From positions 185,245 through 249,244 of the forward strand of contig JAHDKI010000011.1 in the NCBI GenBank assembly GCA_018436925.1: 64,000 nucleotides of DNA, written 5' to 3'. Origin of the DNA: Syntrophaceae bacterium (GTDB lineage Bacteria; Desulfobacterota; Syntrophia; Syntrophales; Smithellaceae). The notes beneath the pieces are model-generated. The model searched no databases, had not been told where the DNA came from, and worked only from the letters and a program-made list of their open reading frames with translations. Positions 1 to 8,902 of the stretch are shown piece by piece (position 1 is the first letter of the stretch; the number at the start of each line of letters is the position of its first letter). The position numbers and the translations under genes were made by a program.

Positions 1-2
1 TT

Positions 3-671
3 CACAAGATGGCCTTGTTTGAGGATGTCGAAACGGCCGGCTGGTCGAATCCGCTTGTCGAGAAATTGCCCCACTTCGGCCTTCCCGATGACATGACCGG
101 AATGCGCGTGCTGGACATCGGCTGCGCGGAAGGATTTTTCTCATTCGAGGCTGAACGGCGCAATGCCGGGGAAGTCGTGGCGATTGATTCCTTCCCCGAT
201 TCAATTCGACGGTTCAATATTTGCCGCAGCGCCTACGGTTCCCGAGCGACCGCTTATCTATGCAATGTCTACGATCTTTCTCCCCGAACCTTTGGGACGT
301 TCGACATGATCTTTTTTTTCGGCGTGTTGTATCACCTGCGTCATCCGCTGTTGGCTTTAGAGAAAATCTTTCAGGTGTGCGCCGGATCGCTCCTTTTGCA
401 AACCGCCGTGATTGAACCGCCCGGGATGACGGATACGCCGGTGGCGCAATTCCATCCGTTCGGGATGCAAAGCGGGACGGTTGAAAAACCGCTTTACGAT
501 CCTACCGTTTTCTGGATGCCGAATAGCGCATGTGTTAAAGCCATGCTCGAGCATGTCGGATTCCGGCGGATCGAGTTTCTGAATGCGGATGCGGGCGTGG
601 TTTACCGGGCGCGCTCGCCCGTGGAGCAAGCCGGTTGCCGTCCGGATGAAAGGAAAGCCCCGTGGTCCTGA
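3..671 (+). CDS. SAM-dependent methyltransferase, CmoB/DUF1698-like, 5' partial
   Basis: The reading frame is open to the left window edge, so the first ATG (position 9) is probably internal and the true start lies outside. From that ATG there are 220 residues. A class I SAM-binding motif (VLDIGCAEGFFSFEAERR, about residues 34-51) is followed by an acidic strand end (VVAIDS) and a motif FGVLYHLRHP, all typical of the Methyltransf_9/DUF1698 group related to the tRNA wobble-uridine enzyme CmoB. The stretch before motif I (GWSNPLVEKL) also matches that group. It lacks the long N-terminal part of true CmoB, so the substrate cannot be assigned; O-antigen or glycan methyltransferases share this fold. 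Confidence 0.7.
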   Translation, partial: HKMALFEDVETAGWSNPLVEKLPHFGLPDDMTGMRVLDIGCAEGFFSFEAERRNAGEVVAIDSFPDSIRRFNICRSAYGSRATAYLCNVYDLSPRTFGTFDMIFFFGVLYHLRHPLLALEKIFQVCAGSLLLQTAVIEPPGMTDTPVAQFHPFGMQSGTVEKPLYDPTVFWMPNSACVKAMLEHVGFRRIEFLNADAGVVYRARSPVEQAGCRPDERKAPWS

Positions 672-724
672 TTTCCGGTTGTTCCTTAGGGAGACGTTTT
701 TTAATCGATCCTGCAGGATAGGGG

Positions 725-777
725 CTGCCGGTCCTGAAGCGGTTATCCCGCGAGGGGTTGCAAACGGCAGTCTTTTT
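725..777 (+). terminator. possible rho-independent terminator after the methyltransferase
   Basis: CTGCCG (725-730) pairs with CGGCAG (765-770), with a smaller GCGG/CCGC hairpin inside the loop, followed by TCTTTTT. The large loop makes this weaker than the other terminators here. Confidence 0.35.
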
Positions 778-839
778 AACGGGATGATCGTGCAAGGCAG
801 CACAAGAAGAGCATTGTTTCTTTTTTCGAGGAACCTCTA

Positions 840-2393
840 ATGACTGGAGCAGAAGCAATCATCAAGACCGCGGCGCGGGCGAACGTGGAGATTTGCTTTG
901 CCAATCCCGGTACGACCGAATTGGCGCTGGTCGCGGCGCTCGATTGCGAAAAATCAATCAGACCCGTTTTGGGGCTTTTTGAAGGCGTCTGCACAGGCGC
1001 GGCCGACGGCTACGGCCGGGTCAAACAAAAGCCGGCCATGACGCTTCTGCATCTGGGGCCGGGGCTGGCCAACGGCATTGCGAACCTTCATAACGCCAGG
1101 CGCGCCCGCACGCCTGTTTTCAATGTCATTGGCGATCATGCCTCCTGGATTCGACCTTATGATCCGCCTTTGAACATGGATATTGCCGCACTCGCCCAAA
1201 CCGTGTCGGGCTGGCACAAAACATCCGATTCGGCCGGCACGCTCTCTTCGGATACGGCCGCGGCGCTGTCCGCGTCCCGCTGCGGGCAGATCTCAACGCT
1301 GATTGTTGCCGCCGATCATCAATCGAAGACCTGTCCGGACGCGATTGTTGAAGAAGAATCGTTTTCTTTTCAAAACGTCGATAGCTCGATGATTGTCCAT
1401 GCCGCCAATCTGATCAGGAACGCGAAAAGACCCGCGCTGATCCTGTCGGATAAAGCGCTGCGGGCCAGGGGACTGGCAGCGGCCGCCCAAATTCGCGCCA
1501 AATCGGAATGCGATCTCCTGATGGTTACATTTCCCGCTTGTTTTGAGGCGGGTGCAGGCCTGCCCGTTTTGAAGCGCATTCCGTATTTTCCCGATTCAGC
1601 CGGGAAGCTTTTGGCGAAATATGATGCTTTTGTTCTTGTCGGCGCTCCCCAACCGACCGCTTTTTTCGGATACGAAGGCGGCGCAACGCTGCTTTTGCCG
1701 GATGAAGCTCCACGGGTCCGCATCGACACGTTCAAGCAGGATGCGGCCGCCGTTTTGGAAGCGCTTTCTTCTTTCCTGGGGCCGGATGTCGGACGAGAAG
1801 CGCTTGCACCGCTAATGGGACAGCAGGCGATTCCGGGCCTGCCTACAGGCGCGCTGACCGCCGAGAAAATGTGCGCGGTCGTTGCCGCTCTTCAGCCGGA
1901 AGGGTGCATTTTGGTGGAAGAGGGGATTTCTTCCGCCGTATCCTATTATTCCCACTCGCCTTATCTGAAGCCTTACACCCATTTGACGCTCACCGGCGGG
2001 TCGATCGGCATGGGCATGCCGCTGGCTTTGGGCGCGGCGCTGGCCGAACCGGATCGTCAGGTGATCACGATCCAGGCGGACGGATCGGCAATGTACACGC
2101 CGCAGGCTTTGTGGTCTCAGGCGCGGGAGCAGGCCAGGGTGATAACCGTGATTTGTTCCAACAGAACCTACTTCACGATTGAGCTGGAATATCTTCGGGC
2201 CGGGTACGGACAGCCGGGTGAGGCCGCCCGGTCTCTAATGAGTCTGGATGCGCCGCCCCTGGATTTCGAAAGCTTAAGCCGCGGCATGGGGGTGCCGGCC
2301 GCACGGGTTGATACGGTCGAACGGTTTATCGCCGAATTTCGTAAAGGTCTCGCCCACCAAGGCCCCTGTCTGATTGAGGCGATCCTGAAATGA
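840..2393 (+). CDS. thiamine diphosphate-dependent enzyme, acetolactate synthase/benzoylformate decarboxylase-like
   Basis: A 517-residue three-domain ThDP enzyme. The N-terminal Pyr domain carries the cofactor-activating glutamate in NPGTTE (about residue 28) and the LHLGPGLANG loop. The C-terminal PP domain carries the metal/diphosphate motif as QADGSAMYT followed by SNRTY. Family members are decarboxylases or carboligases of 2-oxo acids and are often misnamed acetolactate synthase large subunit. No small regulatory subunit (IlvN) lies beside it, which argues against branched-chain amino acid synthesis. GAGG precedes the ATG. Its stop overlaps the start of the next gene by 4 bp, so the two are probably translationally coupled. 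The exact substrate is not readable from sequence. Confidence 0.85.
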   Translation: MTGAEAIIKTAARANVEICFANPGTTELALVAALDCEKSIRPVLGLFEGVCTGAADGYGRVKQKPAMTLLHLGPGLANGIANLHNARRARTPVFNVIGDHASWIRPYDPPLNMDIAALAQTVSGWHKTSDSAGTLSSDTAAALSASRCGQISTLIVAADHQSKTCPDAIVEEESFSFQNVDSSMIVHAANLIRNAKRPALILSDKALRARGLAAAAQIRAKSECDLLMVTFPACFEAGAGLPVLKRIPYFPDSAGKLLAKYDAFVLVGAPQPTAFFGYEGGATLLLPDEAPRVRIDTFKQDAAAVLEALSSFLGPDVGREALAPLMGQQAIPGLPTGALTAEKMCAVVAALQPEGCILVEEGISSAVSYYSHSPYLKPYTHLTLTGGSIGMGMPLALGAALAEPDRQVITIQADGSAMYTPQALWSQAREQARVITVICSNRTYFTIELEYLRAGYGQPGEAARSLMSLDAPPLDFESLSRGMGVPAARVDTVERFIAEFRKGLAHQGPCLIEAILK

Positions 2394-3406
2394 GCACGAA
2401 TCCCGACAGGCTGCCGAAGACGATGTTCTATATTGATTATGGAAAGGGCGGCGCCGCCTCCTGCCTTCGCCTGAAGGAAGGTCCGCTGCCTTTAATCGGA
2501 GAAGGAGATGTTCTGATTGAAGTCGCCTTCGCAGGCGTAAACCGGCCCGATGTTTATCAGCGCATGGGACGCTATCCGCCGCCTGCCGGCGCCTCGCCGA
2601 TTTTGGGCCTTGAGGTTTCCGGTCGGATTGTCGCCAAAGCCCGGGATGTGACCCGCTGGAATATAGGCGATTGCGTCTGCGCGCTCACTCCCGGCGGCGG
2701 GTACGCGCAGTACTGCGCCGTTTCCGCGTCGCACTGTCTGCCGATTCCGGAGACGCTTTCGCCTGCCGAAGCGGCGGCGCTGCCGGAAAACTATTTCACG
2801 GTGTGGTCGAATGTCTTCAAAGCCGGGCGGCTGCAGGCCGGTGAAAACTTTCTCGTCCACGGCGGCGCGGGCGGCATCGGCTACACGGCCATCCAACTGG
2901 CGAAAGCATTCGGCGCAAAGGTATTCACCACAGTCACCGGTGAAAACCAGATCCAGGCCGTCGAAAAGCTCGGCGCGGATGTCGCCCTGGATTATAAAAA
3001 ACAGGATTGGGCGAAAGAAATCAAGGCCATTGTCGGATCACGGGGCCTCGACTGCATTCTGGATTTTGTCGGCGGCCTCTATATTCAGAAAAATCTGAAT
3101 CTTCTGGCAGTCCACGGTCGCCTCGTGCAGATCGCCTTCATGCAGGGGGCGAAAGTCGAACTCGATTGCCTGCCGATCTTGACCCGCAATCTGACTTTTA
3201 CCGGCTCCATGCTCCGTCCGCGCTCCGTGGAGGAAAAAGCCGCGATTGCCCGGGATTTGCTTACAGAGGTTTGGCCGCTTTTCGCGAGCGGAAAACTGGG
3301 CGTTATTCTTTCCGCGGTTTTCGCGCTGGCTGAGGCGGAAAAAGCGCACGAGAGAATGGAAGCTTCCGAGCACATCGGCAAGATTGTTCTCGAAGTGAAG
3401 GGCTGA
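2390..3406 (+). CDS. NAD(P)H quinone oxidoreductase, PIG3-type medium-chain reductase
   Basis: A 338-residue zinc-independent medium-chain dehydrogenase/reductase. The motif NRPDVYQRMGRYPPPAGASPILGLEVSG is split here as NRPDVYQRMGRYPPP (about residues 51-65) and LGLEVSG, diagnostic of the PIG3/TP53I3 quinone reductase subfamily. The nucleotide-binding loop is HGGAGGIGYTAIQLAK (about 157-172). No catalytic or structural zinc cysteine set is seen. It overlaps the upstream ThDP enzyme by ATGA, so both products are likely made together, for instance a 2-oxo acid decarboxylase/ligase with a reductase for its aldehyde or enone product. That coupling is inference. Confidence 0.85.
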   Translation: MSTNPDRLPKTMFYIDYGKGGAASCLRLKEGPLPLIGEGDVLIEVAFAGVNRPDVYQRMGRYPPPAGASPILGLEVSGRIVAKARDVTRWNIGDCVCALTPGGGYAQYCAVSASHCLPIPETLSPAEAAALPENYFTVWSNVFKAGRLQAGENFLVHGGAGGIGYTAIQLAKAFGAKVFTTVTGENQIQAVEKLGADVALDYKKQDWAKEIKAIVGSRGLDCILDFVGGLYIQKNLNLLAVHGRLVQIAFMQGAKVELDCLPILTRNLTFTGSMLRPRSVEEKAAIARDLLTEVWPLFASGKLGVILSAVFALAEAEKAHERMEASEHIGKIVLEVKG

Positions 3407-3408
3407 AT

Positions 3409-3909
3409 ATGGCGTTGAGCCGCAACGAACAGATCGAAAAGCTCAACCGTCTGAAAACCGCCGGGTTGCTGCCATGGATGTCTCCGGCGCTCGTGATGAT
3501 CACCGCAGGCCTGATTCTGGTTGGAGCGTTTTCCGGTCGGCTCATTTATTATCTTGCGGCGGGTCTGGCCGGATTTGCGGCGCTTGCCGCCCGCCTGGTC
3601 ATTCCTTTCAGGCTTGATGCGGCCAGAGGTCTTTCAGAAGGCGTCCGTCAGACGGGAACCGTGGAGATCGAGAAGAAAAAAACGACGATGGACGCGCATG
3701 AATTTCAATCTTTCACGGGTTTGGTCTGTCTGGACAACCGCCCGATGTGGCAAATCGACTTCGCCCAGCCCGACGGTTGGGAACCGATCTCAGGCGTGCA
3801 TCCGGCCGAGCTGGTCTTTATCCGGGGGAAGGACTGGCCTGTCGCGCTGCTTCTGGAGGCGGGAATTCTTTATCCGTCGGTCAGGCCCAAACGCCTGTCG
3901 AGATTTTAA
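3409..3909 (+). CDS. hypothetical membrane protein
   Basis: A 166-residue protein that I do not recognise. Residues about 21-61 form a hydrophobic hairpin of two membrane segments (WMSPALVMITAGLILVGAF, then LIYYLAAGLAGFAALAARLV). A soluble C-terminal part follows that is rich in Trp, Pro and charged residues. It starts 3 bp after the reductase stop, behind GAAGGG, so it is the third gene of that operon. An anchoring or accessory role for the operon is possible but unsupported. Confidence 0.6.
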   Translation: MALSRNEQIEKLNRLKTAGLLPWMSPALVMITAGLILVGAFSGRLIYYLAAGLAGFAALAARLVIPFRLDAARGLSEGVRQTGTVEIEKKKTTMDAHEFQSFTGLVCLDNRPMWQIDFAQPDGWEPISGVHPAELVFIRGKDWPVALLLEAGILYPSVRPKRLSRF

Positions 3910-3916
3910 CTTTTGC

Positions 3917-3944
3917 TTGACAATTCTATGACCATCGGTATAAC
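3917..3944 (+). promoter_or_regulatory. sigma-70 type promoter of the 3-hydroxyacyl-CoA dehydrogenase gene
   Basis: TTGACA (3917-3922), a 16-nt spacer, then TATAAC (3939-3944). It lies in the only sizeable gap of this region and points at the gene starting at 4093, giving a leader of about 140 nt. Confidence 0.6.
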
Positions 3945-4092
3945 GGACAAGCTCTGCTTATTGAAATTCCTTCACTATCCAACCAGTTGACCGGACGGTG
4001 GAAAGCGACAGGGAAAACCGGATCACAAAGCCGTCGGATGGATCGCATAGCGGCTAGAGACGAAAAAATAATCGAAAGTGAGGAGAAAGAAC

Positions 4093-4962
4093 ATGAAGAT
4101 CGAAGATGTGAAAAATGTTTGCGTTGTCGGCGCCGGCAACATGGGGCACCAGATCGCCCTGCAGTGCGCTCTGTCCGGCTATAAGGTGGTTTGCACGGAT
4201 GTCATTCCCGCTGTTTTGGAAAAAGCGGAGAAATTCGCGGACACCTACCTGGCCGGCCGCGTGCAGAAGGGCAAAATGACGGAAGATGACGCCAAAGCCG
4301 CCCGTTCGCGAATCTCTTTCACCGGCGAGCTGAAAGACGCCGCAAAGGACGCCGATGTCGTGATCGAAGCCGTTCTCGAAAGAATCGACCTCAAAAAGAA
4401 AATCTTCGCCGATCTGGACAAGATTTGTCCGCCTAACGCCATTTTGTGCTCCAACAGTTCCTTCATCGTCAGCTCCAGAATTGCCGATGCGACCAAACGC
4501 CCCGCTCAGGTTTGCAACCTTCACTTCTTCAATCCCGCGCTGGTCATGAAACTGGTTGAAGTCGTACAGGGGCCTCATGTGTCCGACGAGACGGCAAAAT
4601 GCATGATGGACTTCTGCCTGAAAATCGACAAAATTCCAATTCACATCAAAAAGGAAGTGGACGGCTTTGTGCTCAACCGCATTTTCGCCGCCATCAACAA
4701 AGAAGCCGTCTGGATGCTGGAGATGGGCGTGGCCTCTTATGAAGACATCGACAAAGCCTGCGTGTACGGCGCCGGCCATCCGATGGGTCCGTTCCGCCTG
4801 ATGGATCTCACCGGCATCGATCTGGCTTACGACATCGGCATGAGCCATTTCTATGAATCGGGTGATGCGGCGGATCTGCCCAGCCCCAGCGTCGTCAAGA
4901 GATACACGGAAGGCAAGTATGGCCAGAAAACCGGCGAGGGCTGGTACAGCTACAAGAAATAA
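4093..4962 (+). CDS. hbd: 3-hydroxybutyryl-CoA dehydrogenase
   Basis: A 289-residue NAD(P)-dependent L-3-hydroxyacyl-CoA dehydrogenase. The Rossmann motif GAGNMGHQIA lies at about residues 14-23, and the catalytic histidine is in NLHFFNP. The C-terminal domain motifs DGFVLNRI and GHPMGPFRLMDLTGID are present. It interconverts acetoacetyl-CoA and 3-hydroxybutyryl-CoA in beta-oxidation or butyrate metabolism. Start choice: AGGAG ends 6 bases before the ATG at 4093, while the in-frame GTG 15 bases upstream would lie on top of this ribosome site. It stands alone between its own promoter and a strong hairpin, and no thiolase or crotonase is adjacent. Confidence 0.9.
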   Translation: MKIEDVKNVCVVGAGNMGHQIALQCALSGYKVVCTDVIPAVLEKAEKFADTYLAGRVQKGKMTEDDAKAARSRISFTGELKDAAKDADVVIEAVLERIDLKKKIFADLDKICPPNAILCSNSSFIVSSRIADATKRPAQVCNLHFFNPALVMKLVEVVQGPHVSDETAKCMMDFCLKIDKIPIHIKKEVDGFVLNRIFAAINKEAVWMLEMGVASYEDIDKACVYGAGHPMGPFRLMDLTGIDLAYDIGMSHFYESGDAADLPSPSVVKRYTEGKYGQKTGEGWYSYKK

Positions 4963-5018
4963 TGTGCATTAGCGCGCCTGCCGGGACTGATTGCGGTCTC
5001 AAAGGCGATTTTCATTGG

Positions 5019-5048
5019 AACGCCCCGTCGCGCAAACGACGGGGCGTT
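5019..5048 (+). terminator. GC-rich hairpin after hbd
   Basis: Perfect 12-bp stem (5019-5030 with 5037-5048) around a 6-nt loop, followed by a weak pyrimidine tract rather than a T run. The next gene starts only 14 bp further on, so the hairpin may also act as a leader structure. Confidence 0.55.
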
Positions 5049-5062
5049 CCTGCTTCTTCGCG

Positions 5063-5929
5063 ATGAACGATAAAAAACGAAAAGCCCTGATTGTTGAAGG
5101 CGGAGGAATGCGAGGTATTTTCGCCGCCGGCGTTCTGCACGCTTTCGGCTCGGCCGGATTCGACCCGTTTGATCTGTATATCGGCGTTTCCGCCGGTGCC
5201 TGCCACCTGGCCTCGCATCTGGCGGGCCAAAATACGCGCAACTTCGACATCACGCTTCGGTATTCGCTGGCCCCGGAGTTTATCAATCTCCTGCGCTTTT
5301 TAAAAGGCGGCCATCTGATGGACCTGGACTGGATGTGGGAGCAGACCATCGCCCACTACCGGCTCAATCTCCGGCAGATCGAGGAAAAAATGCGGGTTCA
5401 CCAAAAAGACTATCTGATCGTGGCGACGTCGGTCGAAACAGGCCTGCCGATGTACCTTCGTCCCGATGTAGAGACACTGGAGCATTATCTGAAAGTGTCC
5501 AGTTCGCTTCCGATACTCTACCGCAATCTTCTGGATGTCGGCGGCGAAAAGGCCACCGACGGCGGCATGGCGGATTCTCTGCCCGTCGGCGAAGCGATCC
5601 GGCGGGGCGCCGCTGAAATCACCGTGATCCGCTCCAGGCCGTCTTGCTACATGAAAAAGAAAAGCGCTTTGTCGCTGGCGATTTTTTCTTTATACTTCCG
5701 ACAATATCCGAAACTGGTGCATGCATTCAGAAATCGCGCGGCCAATTACAACGCCTCGGTGGCATTGATGCGTCATCCCCCCGCCGGCGTCCGTGTCATA
5801 GAAATCGCCCCGCCTGCGGACCTGGCGGTCGGTCGCACCACGAAAGATGAAGCCTCGCTTCGCCGGGCCTACGAAACCGGGATAAGCCATGGACTGCGCC
5901 ATATGCGTGCGGTTGAAAGACAGATGTGA
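5063..5929 (+). CDS. patatin-like phospholipase, YjjU-type
   Basis: A 288-residue patatin-family serine hydrolase. The oxyanion loop GGGMRG is at residues 13-18, the nucleophile elbow GVSAG at 41-45 (Ser43), and the catalytic aspartate in TDGGMAD. These make the Ser-Asp dyad of lipid acyl hydrolases. The spacing KALIVEGGGMRGIFAAGVL resembles E. coli YjjU. It presumably acts on membrane phospholipids, but the substrate is unknown. The ATG at 5063 was chosen because the frame upstream runs through the hairpin. No strong Shine-Dalgarno is visible, so the start is less certain than the product. The M48 peptidase gene follows closely. Confidence 0.85.
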   Translation: MNDKKRKALIVEGGGMRGIFAAGVLHAFGSAGFDPFDLYIGVSAGACHLASHLAGQNTRNFDITLRYSLAPEFINLLRFLKGGHLMDLDWMWEQTIAHYRLNLRQIEEKMRVHQKDYLIVATSVETGLPMYLRPDVETLEHYLKVSSSLPILYRNLLDVGGEKATDGGMADSLPVGEAIRRGAAEITVIRSRPSCYMKKKSALSLAIFSLYFRQYPKLVHAFRNRAANYNASVALMRHPPAGVRVIEIAPPADLAVGRTTKDEASLRRAYETGISHGLRHMRAVERQM

Positions 5930-5939
5930 GGGAGAGGCC

Positions 5940-7208
5940 TTGGAAAATATTTTGCTTGCCGTATTTCTGGTTTTGTTTTGCGGACGAACCCTTGTCCGCT
6001 TCGGGCTTGAAAAACTCAATCTCCGTCGTTTGAAAACCCTCGGCAAGACGGTACCTGAGGTTTTTAAAGGCGAAATCGACGAAGGCATATTGAGCAAAAC
6101 GGTGGACTACACGGCCGATCAGTCCCGTCTGGAATCAAAGGAGGCCTTGACGGGCGACATTGTCGAGCTGGCCGTGTTGTTTCTTCTGTTGCCGGTGCTG
6201 GCGGGCCGGCTGGTCCATATGGACGTCCATCCGATCGTCCAGGCGCTGATTTTTTTCGGCGTGCTGGCCGCTTTAAGCGGCCTGGCCGGTTTGCCTTTTA
6301 ACCTTTACCATACTTTCATGCTGGAAAAAAAATACGGGTTTTCCACAATCACCTGGAAATTGTGGCTGGCCGATTTTTTGAAATCCATTGTGATTTCCGC
6401 GATTCTGCTGGCCATTCTGATTGGCGCATTGATGGCCTTTATTCTTTATCTGCCGAAAAGCTGGTGGTTGTGGGGATGGATTTTTTTCACGCTTTTCCAG
6501 CTGGTTTTGTTGTGGCTCTATCCGGTTTTGATTGCCCCGCTGTTCAATCAATTCGAGCCGATCAAGGACGATGCGCTCAGAGATCAGATTCTTCGCATGG
6601 TCGAAAAAGCCGGTCTGCGCACCCAGGGCATCTATCAGGTTGATGAGGGCAGGCGCTCTCGCCACACCAACGCGTATTTCACCGGCATCGGCAAAACCAA
6701 ACGAATAGTGCTCTACGATACCCTGCTGGCCTCCCACACCCATGATGAAATCGTCTCGGTGTTGGCTCATGAAATCGGCCATTGGAAGAAAAAACATATT
6801 CTCAAACAGCTGGTCTTTATGATTTTAGCTTCCGGGGTTCTGTTCTATCTGATCTACCGGGTCGCTGGATGGACGCCGCTATACGGCGCTTTCGGTCTGG
6901 ACCAGACGCCGGTTTACGCGGGGCTGTTTTTAGTTTCGGTCTATCTGAGCGCGGCGGCCTTTTTCTTCAAGCCCTTAGGCGCCGCGATGACGCGCCGTTT
7001 TGAACGTGAAGCCGACCGGATGGCATTTGATTTAACCGGCACGGTTCAGCCGATGATCAGCGCTCTCAAACGCCTGGCAAAAGATAACTTGAGCAATCTC
7101 CATCCGCACCCCTGGTATGTGAAATTCTATTACTCGCATCCGCCCCTTGTCGAACGGATTGAATATTTGCGGGCAATGGATTATAAAAGCTCTAAACTTC
7201 AGGAGTAG
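5940..7208 (+). CDS. M48 family zinc metallopeptidase, Ste24/CAAX protease-like
   Basis: A 422-residue integral membrane peptidase. The zinc motif HEIGH is at residues 277-281 and the third ligand is the glutamate in FEREADRMA. Several membrane segments precede and follow the motif, as in Ste24. N-terminal sequence LEKKYGFSTITWKLW matches the conserved Ste24 N-terminal domain. The likely role is cleavage of membrane proteins or quality control. The TTG at 5940 is preferred: GGGAGAGG sits just upstream, right after the patatin stop. The earlier ATG at 5889 would overlap patatin by 41 bp and has no ribosome site. It probably forms an operon with patatin and the FmdB-like gene. Confidence 0.85.
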   Translation: MENILLAVFLVLFCGRTLVRFGLEKLNLRRLKTLGKTVPEVFKGEIDEGILSKTVDYTADQSRLESKEALTGDIVELAVLFLLLPVLAGRLVHMDVHPIVQALIFFGVLAALSGLAGLPFNLYHTFMLEKKYGFSTITWKLWLADFLKSIVISAILLAILIGALMAFILYLPKSWWLWGWIFFTLFQLVLLWLYPVLIAPLFNQFEPIKDDALRDQILRMVEKAGLRTQGIYQVDEGRRSRHTNAYFTGIGKTKRIVLYDTLLASHTHDEIVSVLAHEIGHWKKKHILKQLVFMILASGVLFYLIYRVAGWTPLYGAFGLDQTPVYAGLFLVSVYLSAAAFFFKPLGAAMTRRFEREADRMAFDLTGTVQPMISALKRLAKDNLSNLHPHPWYVKFYYSHPPLVERIEYLRAMDYKSSKLQE

Positions 7209-7216
7209 CTTCGGAT

Positions 7217-7705
7217 ATGCCGATTTACGAGTTTTACTGTAAAAGGTGCAATACGCTTTTTAATTTCTTTTCAAAAACGGTCAACACGGATAAAATCCCC
7301 AAATGCCCCCGCTGTAAGACCGCCCGGCTCACTCGCCGGATGTCGATGTTTTCAGCCATCACCGGAAGCGCCAAGGAGGCGGACGGCGATGATCCTTTCG
7401 CCGGCATGGATGAGGCCAAAATGGAAAAAGCCATGATGCAACTGGCGGCCCAAGCGGAGCACATCAGGGACGACGATCCGCGAGCGGCGGCCGCTCTGAT
7501 GAGAAAGCTCTCCGAGACAACAGGCATGACCTTGGGCGACGGCATGCAGGAAGCGCTTGAGAGACTCGCCAAAGGAGAAGATCCGGACAAAATCGACGCG
7601 GAAATGGGCGATTTACTCTCCGAAGACGATCTTTTCAAACGAAAGCGGTCCGGGAAGATGAAAAAGAAGGCCCCGACAATCGATGAAACACTTTATGATC
7701 TTTAA
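7217..7705 (+). CDS. FmdB-family zinc ribbon protein
   Basis: A 162-residue protein whose first 40 residues form the FmdB regulatory zinc ribbon: MPIYEFYCKRCNTLF with CKRC, then CPRC after about 20 residues. The remainder is acidic, low-complexity and helical (many Glu, Asp, Ala and Met) and ends in a lysine-rich tail. Proteins of this family are short and of unknown biochemical function; the regulatory label is historical. It starts 8 bp after the peptidase stop and so belongs to the same operon. Confidence 0.75.
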   Translation: MPIYEFYCKRCNTLFNFFSKTVNTDKIPKCPRCKTARLTRRMSMFSAITGSAKEADGDDPFAGMDEAKMEKAMMQLAAQAEHIRDDDPRAAAALMRKLSETTGMTLGDGMQEALERLAKGEDPDKIDAEMGDLLSEDDLFKRKRSGKMKKKAPTIDETLYDL

Positions 7706-7734
7706 TGGAGAAGGCATCATGAAGGGCGGCAGGC

Positions 7735-8871
7735 ATGAAGCTTTTTGAAAATGTTTCTCTGGGCGGGCTGACGCTGGCCAACCGGTTTATCCGCTCGGCA
7801 ACGGCGGAAGGACTTGCGACAACCCGGGGATATTGTTCACCCGTCCTGACCAAATTCATGGTTCGTCTCGCCAAGGGCCAAGCCGGGCTGCTCATCACCG
7901 GGCACACAGCCGTAAGCCGGGAAGGCAAGGCGGCAGACAGGCAGTTGTGCCTGTGGCAGGATGATTTTATTCCGGCGCTCGTCGATATGACCGCCCAGGT
8001 TCATGATGCGGGGGGGAAAATCGTTATGCAATTGTCGCACGCAGGCATCTGGGCTGAAAGCGCCGTGACGAAAGAGGCCGCGATGGGGCCGATGCTCAGA
8101 CGATGCGGCGATGGCACAATCTGCCGCGCCATGACCCGCAACGACATCCGGGACACCGTCCGGTCGTTTGCTTTGGCCGCGGCGCGGGCCAAGACGGCCG
8201 GTTTTGACGGCGTCCAGGTGCACGCCGCGCACGGCTATCTGCTTAGCGCCTTTTTGTCTCCGGCTTACAACCGTCGGCGCGACGAATATGGCGGAACGGT
8301 AGCCAACCGAGCCCGGTTTCTGATGGAAGTGATAGCGGCTGTTTTCGACTCGGTGGGACCGGGCTATCCCGTTTTAGTCAAGCTCAACGCCTCAGACTAC
8401 CTGCCCGACGGGCTGACCCCCCAACAGATGATCGAAACGGTAAAGCTCCTGGAGACGACGGGAATCAGCGCGATTGAACTCAGCGGCGGCACGAAAGACT
8501 CCGGCGCCTTTGTGCCGGCCCGGCCCGGACGCATATCACAGGAAGATGAAGGCTACTATCGAAGCGAAGCCGCCGCCCTCAAAGCCGGCGTGAAAATTCC
8601 GGTCATTCTGGTGGGAGGAATCCGGTCGTTGGAAACGGCCGCCGACTTGGTCGCAGATGGCGCGTGTGATTTCGTGGGCCTGGCGCGTCCCCTGATCCGC
8701 GAACCTGATTTGATCGCGCGTTGGCAGGCGGGCGATCGCCGGCCTTCATCCTGCGATTCCGACAATCTCTGCTATCGGCCGGTTCAGGCCGGAAAGGGGC
8801 TTTATTGTCTGAACAAAGCCCGGGCGACGCGAAATCCCGCAAACGGTGGAAAAATCGGTCAGAGGTTGTAG
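7735..8871 (+). CDS. NADH:flavin oxidoreductase, Old Yellow Enzyme family
   Basis: A 378-residue FMN TIM barrel. Visible landmarks are the N-terminal LFENVSLGGLTLANRF, the motif QLSHAG, the substrate-binding HAAHGYLLSAFLSP with its His pair, RDEYGG, and the phosphate-binding VGGIRS and DFVGLARPLIREPDL near the C-terminus. It ends with Cys residues (SCDSDNLCY) but lacks the downstream 4Fe-4S and FAD/NAD domains of 2,4-dienoyl-CoA reductase, so it is the single-domain form. It reduces enones or related electrophiles; the physiological substrate is unknown. Confidence 0.9.
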   Translation: MKLFENVSLGGLTLANRFIRSATAEGLATTRGYCSPVLTKFMVRLAKGQAGLLITGHTAVSREGKAADRQLCLWQDDFIPALVDMTAQVHDAGGKIVMQLSHAGIWAESAVTKEAAMGPMLRRCGDGTICRAMTRNDIRDTVRSFALAAARAKTAGFDGVQVHAAHGYLLSAFLSPAYNRRRDEYGGTVANRARFLMEVIAAVFDSVGPGYPVLVKLNASDYLPDGLTPQQMIETVKLLETTGISAIELSGGTKDSGAFVPARPGRISQEDEGYYRSEAAALKAGVKIPVILVGGIRSLETAADLVADGACDFVGLARPLIREPDLIARWQAGDRRPSSCDSDNLCYRPVQAGKGLYCLNKARATRNPANGGKIGQRL

Positions 8872-8902
8872 CTGTTCCTATCCGGCCCCTGAAGGAGTTC
8901 CC

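Noticed and set aside
4054..4848. A 264-codon minus-strand frame opposite the 3-hydroxyacyl-CoA dehydrogenase
   Set aside because: It mirrors the dehydrogenase reading frame; the plus strand has a promoter, ribosome site and all family motifs.
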